Source: Emiliania huxleyi CCMP1516 (lineage: Eukaryota; Haptophyta; Isochrysidales; Noelaerhabdaceae). From it: DNA of 43,719 bases. How positions within the stretch are numbered: the stretch's first letter is position 1; the number at the start of each line of letters is the position of its first letter. Location of the stretch: assembly GCF_000372725.1 (NCBI RefSeq), contig NW_005200210.1, forward strand, positions 24,925 to 68,643. The letters are read 5' to 3'. Under the pieces are notes generated by a model. That model was not told the DNA's origin, ran no database searches, and saw only the letters and a list, made by a program, of their open reading frames with translations. This document shows positions 30,826-39,781 of the stretch, one piece after another. A program made the position numbers and the translations under genes.

Positions 30826-33808
30826 TCACGAAAGCTCAAAGCCCGAGGCGGACCGGATGGCGTAGAGGAGCCGCTCGCGCAGCACCGCCCTCGACTTGAA
30901 GTTTGGCAGCTTGAGCAGGTTGAAGCAGGTGCTCGCGGTCGGCAGCCTCTGCGTCTCGTTCCTGCCCATCCCGAAGAAGGCGAGCACGGACGGCGTCTCG
31001 CCCCCATCGCCCGAGACGCACTGCACCGTAAAGGGCGGCTGCAGGTACTTGAAGCCGAGCAGCGGCGGCTTGGAGCACGACGTGACAAACTTGAGCAGCA
31101 GCGCGCGGTCCTCGTGCGAAAAGTCGGCCACCACCCTCCACAGGTCGCGCACCGTCGGGGTGAGCTCGTTGTAGCCGCCCGCGTACCGCGTGTGCCGGCG
31201 CAGGTCGTTGACGTCGATCGGCGCGTCGTCTCCGTTGATGAGCCGCTGCAGCTCGGGCGTGGTGAAGAGGCGCAGCCACGAGAGGGGTACCACCGAGTGG
31301 ACGCCCGCGACGAAGGCGCGGCTCTGCGCCTCGATCTGCCGGTTGAGGCGGTAGTCGGCCATCAGGTGGACGTACCTGCCGGGGGCGGCGGGCGGTGGGG
31401 CGGGCGGGGCGCGGGGGCGGTGGGGCCGGGACGGCGCGGGCGAGTCGCAGACTACCCGAGGGATCACATCTCGGGCGGATCTCGAGTCTCACTCGATCCG
31501 GTTCTCGCGCGTGACTGGCATCGTGCTGCCGCCCTCGCGCAGGTCGACCGCGGTGCGCACGCCGAAGACGTCCTCGTCGACGGTGAAGCAGAGGCAGAGG
31601 TCGCCCTCGACGTCGCCGTCGTAACTCTTGACGAGCTGCAGCGACTGGAAGAGCTCCGGGTCGAGCGACGCGAGGTCGTCGATCGATCCCGGCTTGCCGA
31701 GCAGCTTTGCAGCGAAGAAGTCGGCGAGCGCCGCGTCGAGCACGATGCCCTCATAGACCGCCTTGCCGAGCAGCCTGCGGGACATGTCGGGGACGTGTCT
31801 TGGACATGTCTGGGAAAAGTCCGCCAGCTGAGCCTTGCCGAGCAGCCTGCCCGCAAACTCGAAGAGCCGCTCGTGCGCCTACGTGACGAACACACCGACA
31901 TCAGGGCGGGAAGACGGGTGTGTGCCGAGTCTTCAGAGCACCGCGTGAACACGAGCGACACAAATACAGCGAATACAGCCACATACGGCCGAAGACGGTT
32001 GAATACGTGCCCTCTCGAGCGCGGGTTGGGACGCAAGACCCCGCCTTCTGACTCCGTCTTCCCCTTCTAGGCTCGTGCGCCGACTCGGCGACGCCCGAGC
32101 TCGGCGACGGGTAGATCCTCCGCTGCGCCGTCCGGGCGAAGAGGCCGCGCTGTGGGTCGATGGCGGCGCGCATCGCGTCCTCGAGAAACTCCTTGAAGAC
32201 GCCTAAGGAGGCTTGATCAGCGGACCTCGGACGCGGAACCAGCCGCGTCCTCGAGGGGCTCCTTGCAGACGCCGGTGCGGTCGATGCCCGCCTCCGCCAG
32301 GCCGAGCTCGGACACAAACTCGACGCGGATCGTCCCCTTGAGCTTCTCTCGCGGCAGCGCGCCCAGCTGGACGTACCCGTCCTCCAGCAAGTGCTCTCTC
32401 CGGATCTGCACGCGGTGGCCACGCAAGTGCTCGGGCAGCGCCTCGCCCGGCAAGCCCTGCTGCTCGCGCTGGACGAGCGCGCGGAAGAGGCGCACCTGTG
32501 GACGTGTCTCCGACGTGTCTCCGACGTGTCTCCGACGTGCCTCGGACGTGTCCTGGACGAGCAAGCGGAAGAGGCGCACCCGCGCGTCGAACGGGATCGC
32601 CCACGGGAGCCGCTCGAGCACCTGCACCACCACACTCCGCCCCGCGTCAAGCCGCGCCGCGCCGCGAGGGGGGAAGGTTGGTGGCACGAGAGCGGGGGCG
32701 AGGAGGCGGCGAGAACGGGGAGAGAGGAGGGGGGGGGGGGGGAGGGGGGGGGGGGGGGGCTCCCCCACCCCACAAACGCGGCCGGGGTGGTCGGGCGTCT
32801 CCCGGTTGGCGCTTCCTTCCCCCGGGTGGGTGGGGGGGGGGTGGCGTGAGGACACGGCTGCACACTTCTCCCGCTCGCCGCGCTGCAAACGGACTCACCG
32901 AAGAACTCCCACTCGAGCACGCCGACCTCGACGGGCAGCAGCCAGGCCGACCTGCTCACGGCTACAGCCGTGAAGAGACGCCGTTCGCAGGACCTCGACG
33001 GGCAGCAGCCAGGCCGACCTGCCGGACGGGGTGGCGCGGAAAGGGCGGCGCGCGTCGCGCTCGACGAGGAGGGCGAGCAGCTTGGTCGCGGCGGGGCCGA
33101 GGGCGGGGTGTGCCCGCTGCAGGCTCGGCTCGCGCCAGAGCAACTCGAAGGCGACGCGGTTGACGAAGCAAGCGAGCCGGTCGAGCTGCGGCGGCGAGAA
33201 GGGGTGCCGCGCCTCGTGCAGCTCGCGCTCCTCAAGCACGGGGAGCAGGTGGGCACCTCCCTCGAGGAGCAGCCGCAGCAGCGCCGCCTCGCCACTCCCC
33301 GCCGCGAGGCACGCGCCGACAAGCCACGCCTCGCCGCCGTTCGCCTCGGCGAGCCGCGCCAGCAGCGCCCACAGGCAGGCCATCAGCTGCGTCCCATACG
33401 CGAGCGACGCGCGGCCCGCAGCGGCGAGCGGCTCGAGGGCGGCGAGCGCGGCGAGGTGCGTCTCCGCCGCCGCCGCCTACGGGGCGACACCCCCCCGCCT
33501 CTCCCCCCGCCTCTCCCCCCGCGCTGCGAGCTCCCTCTCCGCGCTGCTGCCGCGTCGTCGCGCGTGGCGGCGAGGCGCGACGTGGCGAGGCCGTGCACGC
33601 CCCGCGCCGCTGGCCGGTCGGCGAGCGGCGCGGCGAGGACGCCGAAGGCGAGCCGCAGCGAGCGGGCCGCCCACAAGCTCTGCAGCTGCCTCCGCACCGC
33701 ATCGACGCACCGCGTCATCGCAGCCTCCGGGCTCGAGCCGCTCCAGCCGAGCAGAGGGTGGTACACGCTCGCTCCGCGCGCGCCGCTGCGCGCGCCGCCG
33801 CGCGCGCC

Positions 33809-33862
<54 letters not shown>

Positions 33863-35372
33863 CGAGGTGCGCCCGGAGGCGGAGGCGGCAGCCTGGCCGG
33901 CGCCGCACCGCCGCGGCGCCTCGAGCAGGGCCGTGAGCAGGCGGAGGATGCCGGTCGGGTGGGGCTGGCTGTCGGGAGGCTTGTGCGGCGCGAGCGAGAG
34001 GAGGTTCCCCGCCTGCGCGGTGAATGCACCAACGTGAGAGGGGGGAGGGGGGGACGGTCTTGTGGCAGCGCATTCAGAGCACCGCGTGAGTACAACGGAG
34101 GGGAGAGTACAGTGTCTACAGCGGAGTACGTGTCCTCTCGAGTCCTGGATGGGAGACATGAACGCGTGTTTCGCTTCTAGGGCCGCGCGCGATGGCGAGA
34201 GCGGCGTCCGCGGCGCGCGCGGGACCGGCGGCGGCGAGGTCGGCGGCGAGCGAGCGGGAGAGCGCGGCGCCTAAGGTCAGGGGCCACGGTGTCAGGCCAC
34301 GCGCCCAGATTCGGTCCGCCGCGAGCGGACAAGCAGTTGCTGCGCCGTGCAGCGAGCATGCGCTCCAGACCGCGTCGCCGCGCCGCAGGGTCTCGAGCAC
34401 TGCGGGCGGCAGCAGCGCGGCGGACGGCTCGCACAGAGCCGGCAGCGAGAGCACGCCGAGGGCGAAGCTGCGCACGCACTCCAGCGACGGCGGCGGCGGC
34501 GGCGCGGCGGCGGCGGAGGCGGCGGTGGCAGTGGCGGAGGCCTCAGTGGCTGCGGCGCCGCAGTCGCCGGCGCGTATTCCCGCGGCAAGCAGGGCGACGG
34601 TGGTGGCGGCGCCCAGAAGAGGCCGGTCGAGCGAGAGCGGCAGCGACGCGACGAGTGCGCCGCAGGCGGAGGTGACGGCGCCGCCCGCCGCTGACATCGT
34701 GGCGGAGGTCATGAGGCAAAGGGCTCGGGCGGCGGGGCTGCCTCCGCGCGCGGCGGAGAGCTTGCGGGTGAAGGGCCACAGCTCGGGCTCCGCCAGCGCG
34801 AGCAGCAGTCGCAGCGGCGGGCCGAGCACGCCACTCACCACCTCCCCGCCCTTGCCCTCGCCCTCGCCCGCGGCGGGAAGCGCGCCGCCGACCGGCGTCA
34901 GCTGTCTGGCGCACGCGAGCAGCAGCCGGTGGAGCACGGCGACCCAGTGGCGCGTGAGCGGGCGGCTGAGCGCGGCCGCACAGAAGGCCCGCTCCGCCTC
35001 GGCGCCCTCCTCCAGGCCCGCGAGGATCAGCCTGCACAGCTGCGAGAGGCGGCCGCCGTCGTGGCGCGGCTCATAGAAGCGGAGGAGCCACGCGGCGAGC
35101 GCGAGCTGCTGGCCGGCCGGTGGCGGATGATCTGGGCACACCCACGCGGCGCGCTGCGACGTCCTGCTTCGAATCGACTCCAGCCACCGCCGCGCACCGC
35201 ACTGCACCACTTCGGCCGCGTTCGCATCGCGCTGGTCAGCCTCCACCTTTGCCGCAGCTGCAGCAGCCTGAGCGCGCGCCTCACGCGCCGCCCGCGCGCG
35301 CTCAACCGTCTCCTGCCAGCGAGAGGCCTGGGCCACCGCCTCGCGGGTGGTTTGGAAGCTTTCGCCTGGCAT
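30826..35372 (-). CDS. HECT-type E3 ubiquitin ligase, UBE3B-like
   Basis: Ten exons on the minus strand: 35372-34191, 34012-33554, 33476-33019, 32951-32921, 32621-32580, 32495-32273, 32202-32081, 31878-31847, 31774-31493, 31375-30826. All junction phases agree and give 1126 residues, close to animal UBE3B. The N-terminus has a helical, IQ-like region (RARAAREARAQAA ... RRWLESIRS); the middle is an Ala-rich helical repeat region with a run of about 20 Gly. The HECT domain (about 755-1126) is complete: HLLEDGYVQLG, GVFKEFLEDA, YPSPSS, FAGRLLGKAVYEGI, PVTRENRIEYVHLMADYRL, FVTSCSKPPLLGFKYLQPPF, and the catalytic Cys (about 1094) in LPTASTCFNLLKLP, ending GFELS. It forms a ubiquitin thioester and transfers ubiquitin to substrates. 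An in-frame GTG at 35438 could extend the start. Six introns are bounded by clear exon-copy duplications (see findings). Confidence 0.9.
31775..31846 (-). other. HECT intron 8 (72 nt, GC-AG) bounded by a 19-bp exon duplication
   Basis: 31832-31850 and 31760-31778 are identical over 19 bases (gene-sense GCAGGCTGCTCGGCAAGGC). Splicing from AG|GC in the first copy to AG|GC in the second restores FAGRLLGKAVYEG, the conserved HECT sequence. The intron body has three GACAYGTCC motifs. Confidence 0.8.
31879..32080 (-). mobile_element. Introner-like element, copy b (HECT intron 7, 202 nt)
   Basis: Gene-sense the intron begins GCGCACGAG-CCTAGAAG and ends TTCGTCACGTAG. GGCGCACGAGC (11 bases) flanks both sides, so the GC donor lies in the first copy and the exon resumes with the second (phase 0, SAHERLFEF). 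The body is related to 43422-43623 (also 202 nt) and 34013-34190. Confidence 0.8.
32203..32272 (-). other. HECT intron 6 (70 nt, GC-AG) bounded by a 30-bp exon duplication
   Basis: 32174-32203 and 32244-32273 match at 26 of 30 bases (CGCGTCCTCGAG...CTCCTTG.AGACGCC on the plus strand). Unspliced, the frame hits a TGA; spliced, it reads IDRTGVFKEFLEDA as in other HECT ligases. Confidence 0.8.
32496..32579 (-). other. HECT intron 5 (84 nt, GT-AG) bounded by a 28-bp exon duplication
   Basis: 32553-32580 and 32469-32496 match at 26 of 28 bases. Between them the gene-sense sequence is GGACACGTCC followed by GGAGACACGTC repeats. Length is a multiple of three with no stop, so retention would add 28 residues; homologues support removal. 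Confidence 0.75.
32622..32920 (-). other. HECT intron 4 (299 nt, GT-AG) with G/C homopolymers
   Basis: Exon copy GTGCTCGAG-T/C-GG stands at both ends (donor copy 32909-32920, acceptor copy 32610-32621). The body has long G runs on the plus strand (32728-32759 and 32832-32840). A rival GT donor at 32898 does not fit phase. Confidence 0.6.
32952..33018 (-). other. HECT intron 3 (67 nt, GT-AG) bounded by a 31-bp exact duplication
   Basis: 32924-32954 and 32991-33021 are identical (31 bases; gene-sense CAGGTCGGCCTGGCTGCTGC then CCGTCGAGGTC). Donor AG|GTCGG and acceptor CAG|GTCGG are the same sequence. 67 is not a multiple of three, and only splicing keeps the frame. The body contains the hairpin TCACGGCTGTAGCCGTGA. 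Confidence 0.85.
33477..33553 (-). other. HECT intron 2 (77 nt, GC-AG) with a degenerate exon duplication
   Basis: Gene-sense GCGGCAGCAGCGCGGAGAGG after the donor resembles GCGGCGGCGGCGGAGACG after the acceptor. Phase 0 at both ends. The intron is GGGGAGAGGC-rich. Confidence 0.6.
33799..33864 (+). repeat. (CCG)n array coding for poly-Gly in the HECT protein
   Basis: About 20 CCG/GCC triplets on the plus strand, read as Gly codons on the minus strand in exon 2. Such a long run in a catalytic ligase is unusual, and its length is likely variable. Confidence 0.85.
34013..34190 (-). mobile_element. Introner-like element, copy a (HECT intron 1, 178 nt)
   Basis: Shares CCTAGAAGCG, ACTCGAGAGGACACGTA, CTGTA and CACGCGGTGCTCTGAA with copies b and c, in the same order and orientation. 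It is the shortest and most diverged copy, ending TTCACCGCGCAG. The flanking duplication is degenerate (GCGCGCGG against GCGGGGAA). Phase 0 with a GC donor. Confidence 0.65.
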
Positions 35373-36220
35373 CTGCGGCGCCTTCTCAAACCGCACGACA
35401 AAGGGGCCCGGGGGGCCGACGCTATCCGCCGCAGCCACTTCACAGCCTTGTTATTGAGAAGAAAATACATCCTATGGCGCTGTTCACAGCTACTCCTGGG
35501 AAGAGACTCGAGGTGCTCGAGGTGGATATCCTTTGGCCGCGTTGGGTAGCGAGGATTGGTGTGACGCGATCCACGCAGGCGTGTTTTCTGGCGGCCGACC
35601 GTCAGTGCACGGAGTTGCCCCTTCTCCGACTGCCCGTCTGCCCCGGCTAGTTCCCGAGGTCGTCGGGAGTGACCCCTTCGCCGCCCGAGACCTAGCGCGG
35701 GTGGGTTGGAGGGGGGCTCGCTGCAGGGAAGGGCTGTGTAAGAAGCCGATCCCCGTAGTCCGCCCCACCCCTCCCCATCGGGCCGCATGAGCGGCCACGC
35801 CTCGCAGATTCGTTTTCGCGCCTGGGTCAGGCGCGCGGGCCATCCCCCGGGTCGCTCGACCAGCGATCCGAAGCCTTCGCTCGAGAACTGACAGGCTGAG
35901 CAGGAGGCCGACGCTAGTCGGGAGCTGTGTCATGAGCCTCGTCGCTCGGAGGTCCCGCGCACAAAGCGGCGGGCCGCAGCGGCGGGCGCGGGCGGGGTAC
36001 GGGTTCGCGCCCGCTAGGCGCTGCCTCCTACACCGAGGCCAGACCAGCTCCTCCTCCAGTTCACTAGCACAAACTAAAGTTTGTTTAACAGCAACACATC
36101 CCTGTGAGGTGGCGGCGTGCCGTCCTCCCATCCCTCCCTTAAATTGTCTGTTTTCTTTCTTTTTGCTCGCCAACATAGGCACGGGACTAGAGAGAAAAGA
36201 ATTCCAGAACAACTCACACA

Positions 36221-36253
36221 ACACTGGGCACGGGACTGGCGCGCACTGGCACT
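36221..36253 (-). repeat. Dispersed repeat family D, minus copy
   Basis: The reverse complement is AGTGCCAGTGCGCGCCAGTC followed by CCGTGCCCAGTGT, identical to 41519-41551 and close to 42328-42360. Confidence 0.85.
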
Positions 36254-36791
36254 AACACAGGTACATGTTACACGAGAAAGAAAGAAAGGCGAGGCCACCA
36301 ACCACAAATAAACAAACGCAGAATTTCAAAATGAGTTACAACAGAACTGCGTGAACGCACATCAATCAGGCGCGAGCTGCCGATCGGCGACCGGTCCGCC
36401 CGGGCTGATCAAGCACTACTCGCGCTCCGGCGCGTGGGTCGAGTATCACGCCCGGCAGCCCTAGCCAGGCCCCGCGCGCTGGCCGCGACCGCGACCGCGG
36501 CCCTCACTCGAGCCCGAACTGCCCATGAGACATGCCGGAACCGTCCGACTGTAGCGACTAGCACACCTCAAGTGTCCCCAGAAACCCCGAGGAGTCACAC
36601 AGTCCACCTGTGTGATGCACGCCCTGCGAGCGGGGCGGGGTGCGCACTGTGCCCAGAGTGACTGTGCCTCTGTGTTCGTGCGTCGCCCATCTCTCCTGGA
36701 GATGACTGCTCTATTTATGTATTTATTATCAGGCGCTTGTCTCTGTGTGCTTTCTTGGAGCGCTCATGAACGCACACAGATGAGAAAAGCG

Positions 36792-36881
36792 CCCGATCCC
36801 GATCATCTGGCTCGCTGGGTGTGATTCTTAGCCCCCCGGCCCTGGATGTGAGGCTAATGACTGCACTCCAAGTGCTCCAAG
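36792..36881 (+). repeat. Dispersed repeat family A, copy 2
   Basis: Matches the reverse complement of 3545-3637 at about 85%; the last 45 bases differ at only two or three positions. Confidence 0.6.
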
Positions 36882-37415
36882 TGCCTGACGTGCGTTCTCG
36901 CGAACTGAAGCAAAGCGCTAGCTAGGACCACACACACTCACTCCTTTCCCCTACGTACGTACGAACGACTGAAGGCCTTGATTTTCTTTGGACTTTGCTC
37001 CATGCACGGACTCCCCAGGACATAATTCGTGACTTCGTTGTGAGTGATAGCTGTACGGTACCACCGACTACCGTACTGGTACTTTTACCGTGTCCGTGTG
37101 TGGCTACTGAGTACTGTACAGGTACTGTAGCCGTGTATGGCTCAGTCCGGGAGTCTGTACGAACCGCACCGCACGAGTGGAGCGCGCTTCTCGGCGAACC
37201 TCGGCTCGTATATTCAGCGTGTGACGGCGCGGTGGTCGATTTCACGCGTCCCGCGCCGCGGGGCGCCACCCAAACCGCAAACGAAAAATGTTCGGCGCGC
37301 GCACGGCACTTTGCTCTTTGCGTATTGCGAGCTTGCCACAAACACACACCATATCCAAGCGGCTGGTTGTCTTGCTTGAGGTCCACAACGCCATGGAACT
37401 TGCCCTGTCAGGCGG

Positions 37416-38285
37416 TCAGGCCTGATCGCATCGCGTGATGTGGCGCTCGGTGCGCAGCGGCCCGAGCGCCGAGAGGTCCTTTGAGCAGTGCGGGCACACG
37501 TTGACGTTGTCGAAAGGGTTTTCCGGCTCGGCGCGTTTGCGCTTGGAGGCCGCGCTCGTCGACGGGCTGGGCGCCGCCTTGCTGCGGCACGCGTTGCACA
37601 GCCCGTCGACGTGTCCTGGGGTCTTAAAGTTGCCGCAGGCGCACTTGCGCGCCGCAAGGTCGGCGGCGTCCTGGCGCCGCTTGATGTCACGCTCGTCCGC
37701 GAGCGCGCCCACCGACTTGAATGTGTGCGCTGGCCAGTCCACGTCGGTGACGTCCTCGCCATCCTCGCACATCAGCATGCAGCCGATGGGCTCTTGTCCC
37801 GCCCGGTCGCGCGTCGGAAAGACGGTGCCGCCACCGCTCAGCACGAACGCGACGCCCATGCGCTCGCCCGATTTGGCGGCGGATGGCCCGCGGAAAAGGT
37901 GCGCTGGCGCAGGGTCGAGGTGCGGCTGGATGAACAGCTCACCGGACGCTCGGAAGAGCGCGAGGCCGACGGATTTGATGCTCTGGCCGACGATGGTTGC
38001 GGCGGTGACACTCTTCAAGTTGAAGAAGCCAGCGCCATCCGCGTTCGGCTCGCCAGCCCAGATCTCATGCTTGATGTCGTCGCGCGAATCGACGAGCTTG
38101 ATAATGTCGTGGGATCCATCGTTAGAAGTGAAGCCGGTGATCTTGCACCCAACGACGCTGTCATCGAAATACGGCAGACCCGTCGACGCGTTGATGTTCT
38201 CACGCTCGCGACCAAAGGGGAACATCGCGAAGGGCGCAGAAGAGCAGTCGGCAGAGTGTTTGGCAACCAGCCGGGGCGGTATCAT
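37416..38285 (-). CDS. Zinc-binding protein of unknown function
   Basis: A single-exon frame of 289 codons with balanced composition and mixed hydrophobic core (for example GCKITGFTSNDGSHDIIKLV and GVAFVLSGGGTVFP), so it is very likely real. Two Cys clusters end the protein: CACGNFKTPGHVDGLCNAC (about 213-231), a C-x-C ... C-x2-C knuckle, and NVCPHCSKDL with a following H-x4-C (about 264-284), a C2HC finger like those in the zinc-finger protein at 3886-5725. A basic SKRKRAEPE stretch between them could be a nuclear signal. The N-terminal 200 residues look like a globular beta-rich domain I do not recognise. The start ATG at 38285 is the first in frame. Confidence 0.6.
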   Translation of the reverse strand: MIPPRLVAKHSADCSSAPFAMFPFGRERENINASTGLPYFDDSVVGCKITGFTSNDGSHDIIKLVDSRDDIKHEIWAGEPNADGAGFFNLKSVTAATIVGQSIKSVGLALFRASGELFIQPHLDPAPAHLFRGPSAAKSGERMGVAFVLSGGGTVFPTRDRAGQEPIGCMLMCEDGEDVTDVDWPAHTFKSVGALADERDIKRRQDAADLAARKCACGNFKTPGHVDGLCNACRSKAAPSPSTSAASKRKRAEPENPFDNVNVCPHCSKDLSALGPLRTERHITRCDQA

Positions 38286-38321
38286 CTAGGATCATCTGCT
38301 GGGTGTTTGGTTCCCTTCTTT

Positions 38322-38462
38322 TATGACTCGGTCTTGAGCACTTGAGCACTGGATAGGGTCGATTCCGCATGGTACGGTATGACTCGGTCTTCTACAATAG
38401 AGCTATCTGCACTTGAGCACTTGAGCACTGGATAGGGTCGATTCCGCATGGTACGGGACCCC
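38322..38462 (+). repeat. Repeat family B, copies 2 and 3, with a 56-bp tandem unit
   Basis: Copy 2 is 38333-38377 and copy 3 is 38412-38462. TATGACTCGGTCTT stands at 38322-38335 and again at 38378-38391, so copy 2 is bracketed by an exact 14-base direct repeat. Copy 3 ends GGGACCCC like copy 1 at 13976. Confidence 0.8.
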
Positions 38463-38630
38463 ATCTGCACTAGCATCTAGCTAGCTACTTCATTTCATCG
38501 AATTTCATCACAGCATCCAGAGAGCCTTCTTAAAATGCCCACCCACCCATCCCCACCTGTCCACCACCTCGGTGAAAGGAAGCGGGGCATGGTGCCGTGG
38601 GCTATCCGATTCTCGGAAGCCTTCTCGTGT

Positions 38631-38732
38631 CGCTCGTGCGTGTCGTCATCATCTGTCTAGCGTCCACCCATACCGCGTTGGTGTCCAGTCCGAGCCTGGC
38701 TGTTCTTCACCTTTCTACCGCTAACCTAACCT
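38631..38732 (-). repeat. Dispersed repeat family C, copy 2
   Basis: Reverse complement of 27238-27332 with only a few changes over about 95 bases, 11 kb away. Confidence 0.85.
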
Positions 38733-38864
38733 AACTGCCTGTGCGCCCCCCCCCAGTCCCGTATGGGAGTTTCGTTTTATGTCTTACTTGGGAGGGTGGT
38801 ACCAATCGCGGTGAGGAAGTGCCTGAAACGCGAAACGCGACGTCTTCTCGCCGTTCGCCGTTCC

Positions 38865-39473
38865 TCAACGCTTGCGATTCAGAGAGAGATTTTTGAGAGA
38901 GATTTTTAGCAGGGCGATTGCATCTACGTTTTCTGCCGCGTTTGCAGCAGCCCCTGCCGGCACGCCGGCTTGAATCACTTTGAGGTTCTTCCGCAGCGCC
39001 GCTTCAAGGACGCCGCTGGTGAAGCGTGCAACTGGGTCGCGGACAAAGGTGAAGTAGGCATACTCGCCAACCGTGCCGTGGGCAGCGTCCAGGGTTTGAC
39101 GGCAATACAAGTGCCACGGGCACACCAGCACCCAATTCCTGCACATGGATTTCAGGGCGTGGACAATCGTCGTGCCCGCAGACTTGAAGATGTGGATGAA
39201 AGCCACACGGCGGCGCGGGCAGAAGAGAACCTCGTCGTAGAGCGGGCTCTCGGGGTGAGGGGGACGGTCCTTGGCCAGTCGTGGGACAGCGCCATGCGAA
39301 TTGTGGAGCAGGTGCCGACCCCGGCGGTGACAATGCGTGCTGTTGGCTGGCAATCGAGGGAGGCACTCCCTCCAGACAGAGGCGCGTCGCTGCATGCGGT
39401 GCAGGGTGGCTGCGACCGCTTCGTCGCTGGCGTGCATTGGGCGGGCAGCAGCAGGCAAGCGGAGGTTGTCCAT
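38865..39473 (-). CDS. Sulfotransferase-like protein, short
   Basis: 202 residues from ATG 39473. RVAFIHIFKSAGTTIVHAL (K97-S-A-G-T-T) is the 5'-phosphosulfate loop and YFTFVRDPVARFTSG (R145 to S153) the 3'-phosphate site of Golgi-type sulfotransferases, which move sulfate from PAPS to carbohydrates. Both motifs are intact. The protein stops about 50 residues after the second motif, short of the usual 280-350, and it has no clear N-terminal membrane anchor. Either flanking exons are missed or the gene is truncated. The open frame extends upstream to a TTG at 39515 without an ATG. The C-terminal tail (LLKISLKNLSLNRKR) encodes from a GAGAGAGATTTTT repeat and looks non-conserved. Confidence 0.65.
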   Translation of the reverse strand: MDNLRLPAAARPMHASDEAVAATLHRMQRRASVWRECLPRLPANSTHCHRRGRHLLHNSHGAVPRLAKDRPPHPESPLYDEVLFCPRRRVAFIHIFKSAGTTIVHALKSMCRNWVLVCPWHLYCRQTLDAAHGTVGEYAYFTFVRDPVARFTSGVLEAALRKNLKVIQAGVPAGAAANAAENVDAIALLKISLKNLSLNRKR

Positions 39474-39781
39474 TCCACGCGCGGGGGCCTCAAACACGAA
39501 CTTCGATTTGATCAAAGAAATTCAACCCCATGCGCCGGGAAGATACCGCGACCCATCCCTCCCTTGCGTGTCTGTTTTCTTTCTTCTTTACCGCGAGGTG
39601 GCATGAAGTTTGCAGCGAGAATCGGCGAGGACTGCGAAGGGAGATAGAAAGAGGCAGACGACCAAGGGTTAGGGTGGGCGACGGCTAGCACCACACTCCT
39701 CTCCTCCCTGTGTTCGACTGTGTGTACACGTTATTCATATGATTTTCAGCGATTCAGGCATATACATGTGTACGTACACAT
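39474..39781. other. Divergent spacer between sulfotransferase and cold-shock genes
   Basis: About 300 bases, AT-richer near 39720-39780 (ACATGTGTACGTACACATATG). Likely holds both promoters. Confidence 0.35.

Larger units (their letters stand above)
35373..37415. other. Intergenic region upstream of the HECT gene
   Basis: No recognisable gene across 2 kb. Long minus-strand frame 35490-36224 has no family features. Holds family D (36221-36253) and family A (36792-36881) repeat copies, and GTACTG-rich sequence at 37052-37136 (GGTACTTTTACC, GTACAGGTACTG). Confidence 0.4.
38286..38864. other. Spacer with two repeat families
   Basis: Holds two copies of family B, a 14-base direct repeat and family C. 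No gene seen. Confidence 0.4.

Noticed and set aside
32871..32898. Alternative HECT donor GTGAGT at 32898
   Set aside because: A consensus-looking donor, but its phase does not fit any acceptor before VLERLPWAIPF, while the duplicated GTGCTCGAG site fits exactly.
32970..34037. 355-codon plus-strand frame, Arg/Ala-rich
   Set aside because: Antisense to HECT exons 2 and 3, whose splicing and homology are consistent.
35490..36224. 244-codon minus-strand frame
   Set aside because: Composition and lack of any domain suggest chance in GC-rich DNA; it also crosses repeat family D.
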